59,973 bases of DNA, taken from contig NW_019091426.1 in assembly GCF_001949145.1 (NCBI RefSeq), positions 585,436 to 645,408 of the forward strand. The letters run 5' to 3'. The notes under the pieces are model-generated. The model ran no database searches. It worked only from the letters and a program-made list of their open reading frames with translations, and was not told the origin of the DNA. Positions 35,801-50,800 of the stretch are shown here, one piece after another; positions within the stretch are counted from its first letter, which is position 1; every line of letters starts with the position of its first letter. Both the position numbers and the translations under genes were made by a program. Source of the DNA: Acanthaster planci (taxonomy: Eukaryota > Echinodermata > Asteroidea > Valvatida > Acanthasteridae).

Positions 35801-38800
35801 ATGAACGTATATGAATAAAAAAGCTTTATCAGTCTTGCTCTGTGAAACCTCAACCATGTACCGCTGATTTAATGGTCAACTCCGGAACTGTTTACTGTCG
35901 CTTCTGGCCGAAATTTTAGTGACCACAATAGAAAGAAAATGAACTGTTGAAACGCAGTATTTTTTCCAAGGTCTCCAATATGTCACATGCATGGTTAAGG
36001 ACAAATGTGATTCTTAAGTTCAGAAGACAGTTCGTTTTGTGTGTAGCATTGCAGTAAAGTACATAGGCTCTAAATGTTAAGTTGGCGTCTGCTGTTCACG
36101 ACTTTGCCGTTCATGATTTATTATTTTGTTTCACTCTTCAGGCTTTTTCTTCCACCGGAACAAATCTCCACCTTCACTTTCTCCCTCCAAATAGTCACAA
36201 TGAAAACGGCAAAACGGAACGGTTACCCACGAGAGAGTACGTCGACTTCGACAGAGAAATAGGAAGGGTAAGTCCGTGAATTTGCAAAATCGGCGATAGT
36301 AATTCCAAAATGCAGTTTGGTTTAACTTTCCTCAAGTCAATAAGCTAAATGGAATGCACCTTAAGATTTAAAATTATGTTGAGCGAAGGTTTTAGGTTTC
36401 ATGTTGTTCATGCGAATCGAATCTTCTTTTGCATCATTCTTGAAGTGCATAACAGTTGGAGTCATACAACTCCAGAAAAAATGGATTATCGCTGTGGGGG
36501 ACGTAAAAGAGACTTAAGTAGATTTATTGAGACTGTCGCATAATATTTAGAAAATGTCCCATTAAATGTGCTTTCGGCCGTCCGGTCAAAAAGCAGTAGT
36601 TTTAACCCTGGCCCTGACCCGGTTATGACGGCCTGTTAAACTACTGAATTGACCCATTTCACGGTGACTTTGACCGCAGAAAAAAGATTTTCACGGTCGC
36701 TATACATAAAGCTCGCACTACATATAGCGCTACATTCAGCGGAGTAGTCATAGCGCGCTGTCGCTCCATTTGGATTACTCACGCCGCAGTTTCTCGGAAG
36801 TCCTTCTTATTATATGCAGAGTAGGCGTGGCTTAGTCACCTGCCTGTAAGCATTCCAGAGCGCATTCCACCACCGAAACCTTGATATTAAATTAGCCTAG
36901 TCGACACGGGCGAGGGCGACATCATTTTTCTCGGGAGGGGGTACACGTTGCATCAGCTTATTATTACTAATCAGGTGTAAACGCACAGGCTTTCCGTGAT
37001 TCACTGCGTTGTCATCGTGCGTAATAGTGTATTGATTACTTCAGAAGGGTTGCTGAACTTGATTTGTCGCGTGTAATCTCCATGGAATCTCTCTCGCAAC
37101 AAAAGACTTTGGACTCGAATACTGTAGTCGAAATCGTGATTTACATGTGAAATATTATAGTTGCCGCGATCTTTGTTCAACGTGCAAGTTAACAACCCAT
37201 ATTTCGCAGGCAGCACTGAGTCCGGATGCTTACATTTTGGCGATCGTGGGTCGAAGATAGTGATAATAATGGACTGATTTCATAATTACTAACACTGAGG
37301 AAGTAAACAAACTAAATGCACTCTGTAATAAACGGTACCACTTGGTCATCATTATCTACATACGAGCATAATGGAATCTGCGCAATATTGAGAGACGGTA
37401 AAGCATTACATGTTTGTGAAAGGAGATCATAATCATTTACCATTTGGGCAACTGTAGTGGGGTTTAGATTAGTCTTTGCAGCTTTTATGTCCCTGTGTTT
37501 CTGCTGTGTCTAATTTCGAAAAAAAAACAACAACTTTCATTGAACTCATTAGCAAATTAAAAAAAATCCATAATAATTTTTTTAAAAGTATATTCATAAT
37601 AGTGCATGACAAATATTATCAAAATCTGATTTTCCAGGTAGTTGTTGGTGACATTATGAGGGACATCAAACCGGAACCGCTCACGCTTTAATACCCATAA
37701 GACATAGGTTCTGCTCGACTGGCCTTCCTAGAAATCTGTACGGCAGCCGTGGGTGCATGATTGAATCAGAACGGTACCCTTATAATTTGCCGCTGCACAT
37801 TAAAAATATGTTTACCGGATGCATTGCAAGGGCTGTGAAGGACGGAAACAACAGCTGCCATGTGTAAATGGTAGTTATCAAAAGAGATGAGAATGAATTA
37901 ATTTTCCTTGGCTCCATGCTGGTTTTATGAACTAATGCAAGCATTGCTTCTCAATATACATGTAGATACTGTTTAGACGTATTCGTGTATAGGCGTATAT
38001 ACAATACCTGCATAAATCTCCGTCATCTGATTGGTGGATCGTTGGCCACATGTCATTGAATTATTCGTTCTATTCAATGGTACCCGTTGAATAGAACTTC
38101 AGTTCACTTGACCGATTCCCGCCCCCATTTCATATATCTCCTCCCCAATAAGAAAGAGGAAAATTATGTAGGGACGGAACCAGTCTAACATTGCTTGGTG
38201 CTACCAGTGGAAAGCGCCTCGGACACGAATCTGTTTCGCAAAGTGGCGGACGTGCGCGAGCGGCATTTTGTTCTCCCATTACAGAAGAGGATTTGTGCAG
38301 GTATTCTATAAAACAAATAATTCATTCAGGCAATGGTAAGAACAATTTCGTGAGGTGACAGGTGAAAATTTTCGATTCCACGCGGTGAATGTATTGTTAT
38401 AGGCCCCACGTTAAACCTTCAAGCGTTTTTTCGCACTGCAGCGAAACCGAAAGAGAAGTGAATCTTGGGGGAAAAAGATGACGCACGTACGCATAGCAGG
38501 TATAATGTTTGTGGATATCAAAATTAATGGTGAATATCAAATGCGGTGGATATTGGGGATAACCCGCCCGTGAACTCTTGTATCTCGTGCGCAACACTGC
38601 GGGTGGAGAACTGTAGGTCTTTCTGAGCACTAACGTCGGGGGTAGAATTCTGTTATTCCTGGTTCGTCCAGTTCTGTTGATCGTGACGCATTTCCGTGTG
38701 TGCTTGTGGTGTTCGTGTGCGGTGAGTTTCAAGCTGTGGTACCTGTTGAATGGATGCACGGAAAGAGAAAGTACGGTGTAAAATTTGACACTCCAACTCT

Positions 38801-41800
38801 ATTCATACGCCACATAACCGAAAACTGTAAAACGAAGCCCCCAAAAAGAATATCCCGACACGGATATTTGATTAGCTCTTTAAACTGTTATTTGACGGGG
38901 AAAAAACTGAATTTAGAATCGCTTTAGTTACTTGACTAGGCATGCCGTAAAGTGCGTGCCGTATGCAACTTGCAACCCAGCTCGGCGAAAAGACGGCTGG
39001 TGATGCGTGCAAACAAGTGTTGGTATTATTCATTTAGTCACCTGTTGGCGCGAGATCCCCTCAAGCGTGTTGTACTCTTAGACGCCCACCGCAGCCGTTT
39101 TTAGCTCAAGGTTTACTCCCCCTTACCTTTGCAGCTGTCAGACTGAATTACAGAGGGTGCACTTATGAAAGGGTTTCGACATGGAACCTAGTCTTGTTCG
39201 GATAGGAATATAAAAAGGATATAAGCTAAACCACGACGCATGACATTGCCGTTTTATCACATTTTTACTTCCGAAGTTTCTTTTAAATGCCTCTTGTGTG
39301 CCATTATTTACTTATGATGATAACGACTTTACGATAAACTGCTCCTTTATTCATCATTTTTTGTCGTTCATTACCGGTGTGTTTGGAAAATATTTTCAAG
39401 GCTGCACGTCGGTCGAATTGGTGTTTAGCTTACTGTGCCTGAGCAAAACTTAAGATAGTGGGCAAATAGTTTGGTGTTTTTATCGACTGTGCGTCATTCC
39501 GGACGAAGAACGAAACCAAGCCTATAAGAGAGAACCGTCGCCAGAACCTCCGAACAGTCAGTTTGAAAACAGGGAAATAGGCCCCTATATCAAGTAAAAA
39601 CCAATAAACAGATATCAAAGTATACCAGAATTTTTGCAACTTTATGTCAAAGGTTACGAGAGTAAGACTTTTAACGAAAGATCGGACATCATTGATTTGC
39701 TCACTTAATGTGGAAATTTGAACATTATCCCCCCCCCCAAAAAAAGGTCTTATAAACAGCGTGGGAGTAGTTCTTCAAGGACCAAAAGTGATAAACAGTT
39801 GTGAATGCAGGTCCACCGTTGCTCATTTAAATTAATGGTCCAAATTGCCTGCGCGGACCGAATCACGATTTTGTTGCTGTCAAATTCTCCGCTATTAGAG
39901 TATTTCTTGGCACGTGGACTGCATGGGTGGTCTGAGAAGGAGGATGGAATCTAGGAGCAGGACTGCCAGCTTGTACTTCTGAAAGTATTGGGCCAAAAGG
40001 TGACCTGCAAATCGCTCTATTTTAAAATGGCGATGTGCTTCATAGCAATTTTTAGGGGCAATTTTCTCTGGGGGGGGGAGTAATATCTTCAAACGTCATC
40101 GGTTAAGCCACTAAAATGGAAAGGAAAACGACTGATGAGGAAGTGATCTTTGATTTGATATGTGTCTTGAACACCTGTGAAACTTGTATTTTCCCTGCTT
40201 TTTGAAGTGGGGATATCTATCATTGTTGTCTATGGCATGCAGCTTATTTACTGGGCTGCACCCTTTTGATGCATGGGACAGTTGCCATCTTGTCTGAATC
40301 AAGGCCTGCATGTTGTGTGCTCGGCACAGATTTGCTACACTGTACAGCGGAGATGTATCTGGAATCCGTCCAAAGTAAGCAGAGTGCGAGCCCGCTGCGC
40401 CATTGTCCTTCCTCAGATATGAACAACTTGGCAACTTGCCCCATATTCTTGCCATGGAACAAAGTGCGCTTTCCTGTCGTGTTATCAGTTTTTCGCACCA
40501 GTTCGGTAAATTACACACAGGGAACTTGACTAGTTGTATCTATCTATGGGAATTGTGTTTATCTTCCTAGTTTGATTTGTGAACAATCTTCGTCGTCAAG
40601 GCTTTCTTAAAACACCGTTGCTGTAACGATGTCCAAACATATTTTGTCCGAAATATTTTGATGAAAAGTTTATGCTGGATTTTTATCAAGATAGCTACAC
40701 GTTGCAGCCAGAAGCAGTTCTTACGTGAAGTGTGATGGAATAAGCAACTTTCTGCCTCCATGCTTTCCGAAATTCACTGTAGCATTGGAGTTCCTCGACC
40801 AGTGGGCCTAACATCTGCGAGAGTTTTGCCCCTTCACGGAAAAAGAAAAAAAGAAAGGCTCGCACCGTCAGGATTTAGCAATCTTTATTTTGTCAAGGTG
40901 GCTTTATCGTGAAATGACAGGTCTTCATTTTGCGAGTTTGTTGACCAGGGACAAGTTCGATCAAGGACCACAGTTCGACAAACTTTGGTCGAACGCACGC
41001 ATATTGGTCGCATTGTTGGTTGCCATACGTCGTTTTTTAATTGCACAGTACAGAGAGCACCAGTTATAAGAAAGTGCCGGAAAAACAGTACATCACAACT
41101 AAACGACCACTTTCACTCTTGTTTTTGCTATTTTACCCTTCCTGCGGCCGTTTTTTCTCCCCTTCGGCCTAATGACCTGAAAACGGTAGACTGGGGTCGT
41201 TGGCACTTCAACTTCACTGCACATGCGCTATGGGTATCACGAGTTAATTAACTAGTGGTCTTTGATCAAACTTAACCCCATGTTGTCTCAAGAGTCTGAC
41301 AGTATCTCTTGACAAGACATGTCGAGTTCCCGTCTTTCGCAACCCTCGTTAAATCCTATTTATTTCAGTTCAGTTCTTTGCCGAAGTTGCTGTGTACACT
41401 ACTATAGGTTCTGTAAAAGTGATACCTCAAACGGTGTATTTTATGTTTTCGTATTCGGGCGTAATGTTGAACCACCCCGATCTTAGCAGCCGGGCAACAG
41501 TTTCAAACTTGGCCTTGCACCAAAACCAGAGGTATACAGAATGGTCGCCCTGGCGGCAGGCTTATTTGGTGAGAAGTTCTACACAAGCCCTACACGCCGT
41601 ACCTTATCACGAACCCCCGCTTTTCAATTCGGTTTGCCAGCTGCAAGGCCTTATAACCCTCTGGGTTTTTTACGACTAACGCCCTTGATCAGCTGAGTAG
41701 CTGCGTGCTCGATCCCTCGCTTAAAGGCCTGGATCCACGTCACCAAGATCAACATGAAATCCCACGTTTATATGAAGTAGAGACTGGAAAATGTGAACTT

Positions 41801-44800
41801 TTATTCTATACCTGTGTGAACTTCAACATACAGGATATTTTTGGCATAGTAAGCACCCTACATGTAAATAGGTTTTTGCGTTGCTTAGGTAAGTGTCGCG
41901 CGTTGTGCATTATAAAAGTTGAGATCATAAAACGGGTACAGTTTCGAAATCGGGCAGTCTTGACGAAGTTGTCGAATTTGACTTGTCCACAGCCCAACTT
42001 TACTTGGCGTTCATGGTTTGGTTGTGGCAACTGAAAATCAGCCAAAAGTGACTGCACATGTCCTGGCTTGGGTTGTTGCATGGCGTGAATCTGCATGGCC
42101 GAACTTGATTGATGCGTGTTTTTCCTAAGGACTTAGTTTCCCGCCAGTATCGACTAAGGTTTCAGCCATTTTTCACAATCAAAAGAAATCAGTCAGTTGT
42201 TTTGACCCTTTTTATACATAACCTTGGGAAATAACCGCCACTGTGATTATATTCTCAATCGGCAGCTACGGTACATGTACATATATTGGAATAGGGCTGG
42301 CAGAAATCAATACCTTGTCTTTACCTTAATGGTGTAAAGGTTGGATGTACCCTTTTTAAGCACGAACAGATCAGATACATTAAGATCCACAAATTCCCCT
42401 TTGGCGCTGAAATCTCACACTTAAGGCGCCAAACAGGCTCCTGGGTGAGTTTCAACGCTAAGCCGTTTTTCGCACACCATGATTGATATAGTGTCTTGGT
42501 AAGGTTAATGCTGTTAACTAAGGCCATGCACGTAAATACAATACGGGGGAGAGAATATATGACTAAATTAGAAGTCAATGCATGAAATCGCACATTCTTA
42601 GCAGGATGTGCCTGCAAAGTTTACGGTACGCGACACTAACCTCGATTTTGGAACTCATTATCCTGATTGGAATATCACCGATATCGCAGTGGCCTTTATT
42701 CAACCAGTTTTGAGCAAAGATTAGACCATGATGAGGCTATTTCTAGGCCGTCGTTTCCTTGTACGTGCTTGTCGCTGTGCATAATAGGTCGTTTTGCTCG
42801 GCGTCGTATGATTCCTTTCTGGAACGAAGCCAGGGGGGAAATCTGCCGGACCTACGTGTGCCCTGCGCTGAGGTCGCGGCGCGACAATCCATACATTGAA
42901 GCTCGGAGAAACGTTGTATGGTCAAAGATGGCCCAGAAGTTTCTGTCTAGAATCTCCTGCGTCATGATTTCCGCTGTATAAAGTCAGGGGTACCTCGTTT
43001 GTAAACCTGTAGAAAAATCGTTCTCGCCACTCGAAGGGGTCACCGATGTTTCTTACAAAAAATACACGCGATCAGCGCAATTGACGTTGCCTGCCTCTCC
43101 AGAACAAAAGCCAGCGATAATTGCTGGCCCTTGGGTGTTATAGAATTGAATTCCCGCACGTACGAAGACTGAGGTGTCGCATGCTGCGTGCCGTGAACCC
43201 TGTTGATCTATTTTTGTCCCAGGCGTGGCAGTGGCAGCATTATTAACCTTGATTTCCCGATGAAGGTTTTAAAACTTCCCCATTAAAACTGAAATCACAG
43301 GTCTTGCTTAACTATTCGTTCCCTGTAGCTTAGATATGCGCTGGAAGGCCCCTTTGATCCCACGTTCAGCCTGGTCGCACTTAATGTACCGTAACGTCAC
43401 ATTATGTGTTACAATCTATACACTATATACAACAGCATTAGCTTTAATCCCTAACTAAACTACCTTCCCTGGTGAAGCTTGAGAAGATTACCTTTCAATG
43501 CTGACGATTTCACATTAATAGTTGACATAATAGAATATACAACTCGCTGGTTACATTTTGCCAAAAATATTCTCAAGCATTGTGTCTTACTGGCAAGGTA
43601 TATACAATGTAGTCCGAAAACAGAACTGGACAAGATGCTCTAAATTGCCGTCAGTGACGGTGTGACGAACTATCGAGTGAAAACCCTGTCGTTCCAGGGC
43701 CCATAAATTTGCAATCGACATGGTAAAAACCATCCGCGGACTCCGGGAACACTCTGCAGTTACTCCCGAATCCACAGACCCGGTCCACGCGCCTCCGATA
43801 TAGGTTACTGTACCTGGACGATGGCTTGCCAGCTCCGTGTGGCCCGGCTACCTCCCCTGGTGTGATGTGGTTAGAGCGCAGTTTGGTATCGACGGTCAAG
43901 ATGTTGTTCTCTGTACGTAAGGCATTGTGTCTTAATGTATAAATCAGGGGGTATTTACGCGTTTTAAAATGTCTAAATTGATGGCTGTTATTGAACCTTT
44001 TCGCAGTTTTGCCATTGTGTCCTGTATTACTTGTGCTGCACTCTCCGAAGCAAAGGAGTGAAAAACCACTCCATAAAAGACAATATGCTCCTTGGCAGAG
44101 TGGACATTTTTCTCTTTTGGAGTAATATCCACTCATTCTAGAATTTTTTTACTCATTTTAGAGTGGTTCTCACTCTTGTGGGGTATAGATCTATGGGAGA
44201 CTCACTCTTTTTGAGAGTGGGGTTTCACTCTTTTGCCTTTAGTCAGCAATTAAGAATCTGAAGCAAAATACATCTGATGGAATATGTGTTCTAAAGGAAC
44301 TGAGTATAGGTCCATGGAATGGAATACCTGCGATAAAACTTCTGTTAGCTCGGTACGATACGTGTATTTATAATTTATATAGGCCTAGCCCCACACCATA
44401 AAAAATGTGCGATCTATATCGAAACCGGTTTCAGCGAATTTTTATGTACAAAAAAGTAGACCTGTACGAAAGTTTCGCACGCTATTAATGTTAAAAAGTA
44501 GGAAATTTGAACTGATATCACGCTGCTGTTTAATACAACAGGAGCCCAGCCTTAGAATATGCTGACTGTCTGAAGGTCTTAGACGCTGTTTTGAGTTCAC
44601 AAGTTTAACGACTAGGAACCCAGTAAGGCGATTTTCTCATGAATTGAAAGTGGCTTGTGAATGGGAATTCGACTGCAGTTTGGGAATGATTATCGCTGTG
44701 TACATGTAGGCCTATATACTGACAGGCATTTGGGGGAAACTTGATGGCATTTTCGTATCTCCTTACGACCCGCAAGAATACCAATATTTTTTAGGCAAAA

Positions 44801-47800
44801 AATGACTTGTGGGCCATCCAGCTGATATAAACACTGTCCACCAGTACTGCTTGCAGAGTAAGCGTTTTACCGTGCCGCTCTGGTACGGCGTAGCAACCCC
44901 TACCCCCACTTGGTCCAGGATTGTATTCTCTTCGCATGTCGAACGAAAAAAATAACCACACTTTGAGCGTCTGCGCTCATCGCTACACTTCGTCGCCGCC
45001 TCCGAGTCTAGTATTATGTTTAGGACTGCCAGATTTCGATCGGGATTTGTTTTGACTGAAATTTCGTTGTTTTGGTGGCTGTGCGGTGCGCGCACCGTTA
45101 CTTGAACCGTAACCTTTGACTCATAGCACACCCTTCTTCGTGCATTTTGCCTTTGCTGTGTAAAATTATGCGGGCCGAACTTGTACATTTAACAATACAA
45201 CCACAATATTTTGGCTCCGAAATCTACGCCTCTTGGAAAACTGCACCTTTGTCAATAGGTGGCAAACTGCGCGGGAAACGGTCTTATTGAATTTCTTTAT
45301 CCAAAAGGAATGGTTTGGATGTGAGTCATCGGAAAGGAGATGGCACGCAAACAAGTGACCACACAACCACAACTCGACCGCCATCTTGTTTGAGCACTTT
45401 GAAAAATGCACGAAAACCGCCTGCATATAGCGAAATGATCCCCAAGCCACTTTCGCGAAGCAGAATCATCACAATATACTTCGGCATTCTTTTAGCTTGA
45501 GCCTGTACTCTGTCTCGTAAATTTCATGTACATTTCCAGGCGAGAGGAAAGCAGAAATTCAAATATATTTATAGGCCTAGGCCTACATGTACTTTGGATT
45601 ACAGACGAGGTACCGTAATATGCCATTGAGGCTGGTGCATGCACAAACGTGTAAACCATAATGTCCTATTTGATGTCTCGGTGTATAACACAGTTATCAT
45701 CAGTGGGTTACATTTTGGACAATGTAGTGTTTTCCTTCATAAAAAGTTCGCTTTGACATGTAACATTTTCAGTGTAAAAGAAAGAATTTGTAAAAATTCT
45801 TTTACCAAATTTGAGCCACTGTTCTACGGTTTTCTCCATTGTAATCTGAAGTATATGTGTCAACAGTTCGATCACCTGACAAACACCATTTGTTAGGCTG
45901 AACAATCTTTTCATTCTTAACCAAAATTACAGTCGAAAGACTGAAGAATCGAAGCACCATTAGTCCAAGACATCTTTCCAGTTTCAACTGTCACAGTCTG
46001 GGCTAACATGAAGACACGATTTGTGCGTGAACAAAAATCAATTCCTCGAAATGGAAGACGAGAGGGTGTCTCCTTACCACAATTTTAACTATGTGCCAAC
46101 TCACCATGTTGGAAATATAGTGTTCCGAGCGTCCATCCTGCCTCCTTTCCCCCATCATATCACACAGACAATCGGCACATTTAGTTCCCGTGCAATTATC
46201 TTGACCGTCGTGGCGGCCTTGCAAGCCAACGAAATAGTTGAAGACGTGGCGACCGGGCAGACACCGCAACACTGCGGCAGCGTCACCGCAGCGTTTTGCC
46301 CGCCGACACCCTCGGCTGTGTGCTCCGCAGAGCGACTGGCCTGCCTCGTGGCAAACCGCAGGTACTTTGCGAATTCACTAGGTTTTTTGTTCGGTACAAG
46401 GAGCGGCTGTTTTGGAAATTGATGATTGAGGTTTTGTCGTTAATATGTAAAGCATTCTCCCAGTGGCCAGTGTGAAAGGTCCTTGATTACTGCTTCTTTT
46501 TTTTTCAAAACTACTCCGGAAGGTGTTCTGTTTTCTTACTATTTGAGTTTGATTTCTTGTATTTTCACTACACTTCTGGCAAATCATTTGTTCATTCGAT
46601 CAAGCCAGTTTGCCGATCAGCCATGCTCCGTTTTCTTCAAAAGCAAAGATAGTGAGTTAAGGGAGTGAAGCCGGAGTTGTGGGGGTGAAAGTAGACACGT
46701 ATAGCCATCGGCAAGCCGACCGAGGACAGCAGCCACAGCGAAACCGCTGCTCATCAGATATTACGGCTGCTTCTTTTTTCAGCACGGCGCTTTGAAATGC
46801 ATCTCCTTGTTTTGAAGAGTCAGCTTTCACCTAACAAACCACTTGTTTTCAGTTTCATGGGTGGCATACATTACGGAAATTCAGATGTTAGTTTAGCTCG
46901 TCGTTCAAAAAAAAAGTCAAAGAACTACACTTTAATTCGACGTGTGGGGAATTTCGCGCGGCTAAGAGTTTTTCCCTCGTGTTGTTTAGGTGACATTTGT
47001 GAGAATTTGATTATTAAACAGGTATTTTTGCAAGCCCACGAGGCCAAGACATCTGCGGAGGCATCTCGATTATATGGAATACATGCAGTTCAATTACTTG
47101 TTTTCTGAGAAAAGCCGATTCTTGTCCGGGGCCCTCGGCCGAGTTGCGGACCGTACGCGAGGGACCCGTGTCCGTCCGACCGCCGTGGGCTTCACGGGGG
47201 CGATAACATAAGCTTGCCCGTATCACCCACGATCCATCCGCGGTGGATCGAAATAGCCCTGACGTGATCACTGCCCAAAGTGGTCACTCTTTGGGAGGAA
47301 AGAGAGGAGATTCGACCCAAAGAACCTGTCCTTTAAGTTCTCCATTAATGATCAACTTAATCCTAAAATGTTTAAGAACATGGATAAACAGGTTTTGCAA
47401 ACAACCTATAACTATAGAATTGGATATCAGAATTTTTTTACCACAGAGCCTGCCGTATAGGTTGCCGTCACGTCATCACGAAAAAGTGTACCCACCAGTT
47501 TCAGATAATTTGGACGTAATCAAAGACTTCTGGTTGACAAAGTGTTCACCTTTTTAAAGCTCCGTTTCGTGTTAACCTGTCTCAATTTGACATTTGATAG
47601 TACCCTCTCTCAATATATATATATTTTAAGTCGGTTGTTCAGTTACCAGAAACATTGCCTAAAACGCACAAGGGATGAGAAGTCAGTAAAGATTACCGTT
47701 CTGGATATCTTTTTTATTCCGGATAATTTCGTGGTCATCTATTTTGTGTTCTGACGGCAATGGAATCGGCAGATGTACAATCGCCCCTGTGGTTCACAAG

Positions 47801-50800
47801 ACTACGAAGCGGACCAGAAATCTTCCTTCGAGCAAAACGACGTGTCGCACGGCCCATCAAAGGTGCAGCACTCGCTGGAGACTCCTGCGTGCCGTCCGCG
47901 CTGACCTTACCAACTCGGGATGAAATGCTGCTACGGGCTGTGGGACTTTACAACAGAAGAACTAACGTACAACAGCGTCTTGGTCCAGAACAGGGACATG
48001 TTTTATGACTTTGAAGTCGTATATGGGTAACTGTATACCGATTTTTTTTGCCTGTAACAAATTCTGTGATTATTTTGTTCTCGTCATTACAGGTCCATCT
48101 GAAAACAAGATTTATCCTCAACGGCGTCTGTGTGGTTTGTAAAGCATGGGTGGATTTACAGCGACTGGATGGCATAGGCTACGTGGAATTTGATGAGGAC
48201 AAGGCTAGGGTAAGACATGCAGAAAGTATAATTTTTGTATACCGGTAATTGATTTAATCATAAAGTAGAGTTTTAGAGAAATGAAATCATACCCCAAATG
48301 CGCATTTTGATTGTGGCAGATTGCGAGCTCGAGTAGGTTGGATTCTTGGTTCTTTCAAGTTTCGCCGAACAAAACTTGTGGAGTTGCTGATTCAAACCTG
48401 GCCCTTTTAAAGAACTCAAGCTAGCATATGTCAGTTTTCGTCTGCTAATTGAAGTTGTAAAAATCACTCATTGTTCGGCATTCAGGTCGCATCTGATTGG
48501 CGCTCACAGAGTAATCTGATTTTGTAATCTGTAGCAGTAACTTCTACTTAGGAAATATGAGACTTTTTTCTGTTAGCACTTCTTTTTTTAATATTATTTT
48601 GCACTATCAAAATAACACCTTATACCAGACTTTTTTTTTAGGTGTGTACAACTTATACCCATCTGATAGAACTTAGATACCATCATCATCAAATCGCGAG
48701 GGACGTCAAATCAGTTTGGTCGATATCTTGAATTTTGTTCCTCTCCTGGTTTTGGATTGTAGATGGAGGACGCCGTCTTGAGACAATCCCTGGCCCAGCA
48801 GAACAGGCGGCTGATGGAGTTCGAAGAGAGGCAAAGAATACAGCGGGAAGAGCTGGAGAGGCAAGCCGAGGCCGAAGTGGAGGTAGGGTACACGATCGGC
48901 CGGACTGTTGAGATGTGAGACACGGCCCGTGTCTCCCTGTCTGGGGCGGGTGCCTGTCCTTCAGGGATTGGGTTTCAGTATGAAAATCTTCTCCAAAAGT
49001 TCTCATTATCGTCCAACTTGTATTTACAAAATTCGGGATCGATATCGTAATATAATCTTTATAACCTGCTGATGTGTAGAACTTGAGCGATGTGATCAAA
49101 GATTACAGAACATGTCCCGAACGAAGCGTGGCATTGGTTGTTTCTGCATGCTCTGCACAGTAATTCGCTTGAAATGAAGTGATTTCACATGGCGTAGCAG
49201 CCTATTTTTTTTTCAAAATGAATCGTCATAATCAAATGATTTTGTTTACGCAGACAGACATTTAAGTGCTGTTCACGGTGACTAGACACGTGTACATGTT
49301 TGTCATTGCTTGCGTAGAATGTTTCTATAAACGTTGGGACTTGTCATATATTAAAGATGATGGAATTAAATGAAGAAGTGACGAATTGCTGAAGGAGTTA
49401 AGAAGCATTTTTGACAAAAAGGCAAATTTTCCCCCTTTTAATTTATTTCGACGCCTTGGCTGTAGTCATTCGAACGCCAGCCCGTCGTTGTGGAAAAGAT
49501 TCATCTCAGGTTCTGGGTTGGACATTTCCATCGATTGCAACTCACCGTCAAATCTCAGAGTAGAATAATTAGAATTCTGTTTCAACACGTTCAAAGTGCA
49601 AATCATACTCGCACTTTTCCAAACAAGTTGCTTTCAAATCGGACGTTTTAGTACAATTTAGTGCAATATTGTTACAGTAACTCAACGGTTTGACCATTTT
49701 GAAATCGGATCAAATGGGATAAATATTTTCCGAGCTCGTTAGCAGAGCCCATCAAAGCTATACCTTTCCCCCAGAACACAACCAAGAAAGTTCCAAACAC
49801 ATTCTTAATTGACCAATCGACCAAACACAGACTGCGCTGTTCCTAGTCAACTATAGTTGGTGACATCCGGCACTGATGCTCCGTGGTAGCGGGACCCATT
49901 CAGCGCATGCAACGGGCAGATCGCTCCATCTACCCGCTATATGGCTTTGCCTGGTTTGCCTGGCGCCTTTTCTCCTCCATGGACTTTTTATACAGGGGAA
50001 ATGGTACTACCAGCCACAGTCTAATGAATTTCTACATGACTTTTGCGGGAAGGATGTGGACTGCCTTTTTAAATCCGATTTCTTAAAATGATATCGACAA
50101 TTGATATCAGAAATCGAAACGTAGCATTGTACATGCTGATTGGAATATCTGTTTTTCGGTAGCAAAGATTGTGCGTTGTTTTATCCGGGTTTGCTGAGCG
50201 ATTGTTGTCGTCTGTCGGCTTTTTTACCATTCCCCAAATCAACATAATTATTTGTTCATGGGAGACATGTTTGGCGTGCCCAAGGAAGTGGTTTTTAGAT
50301 AAAAGGGCTTGACAAAGTACGGCAGACGGAGACCATTATCTGACTGAAGGAACAAAACACTGTTGGGATGTTTTGTGATAACAAAATTAAACCGGCATGC
50401 CGCATGGATGGGTGTTGATTACAATGTTTGGCCGCATCTTTCCTGTTATGTTTGAGTGAACCGCTTGTGACATGTTACGATGGAAATGCTGGCCGATTAT
50501 TACTTTTCAAAACTTTACCAAATGGCGTGTTTTTTCGTTCAAGGCCGGGGAGCTTTAACATTAACAAACCTATCGAAATTGAATCCTATTATTGCCATGC
50601 ATAAAGTGATACACCTGCATAAAGTCGGCCTCCAGGCAACCTGTGAATGTTTTTTTGAATGATTTTTGTAAATGTTCTGCTCTCTTTCTGCCCGTTTCCA
50701 TTTCACTGTAGAGAAACGAAAGCAAAGCCTGAGGAATTCCTGAGGGCAGAACGGAGAGCAGAACACGGATAGGAGGGAGATAACACACAAAACTAGACCC

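Noticed and set aside
43651-44136. 161-codon minus-strand ORF in CBFB intron 3
   Set aside because: No known motif, and its 5' part overlaps a foldback repeat; composition looks non-coding.
46021-46422. 133-codon ORF in CBFB intron 3
   Set aside because: Cys-rich tail looked interesting, but the GC-rich sequence is open on both strands and no family fits.
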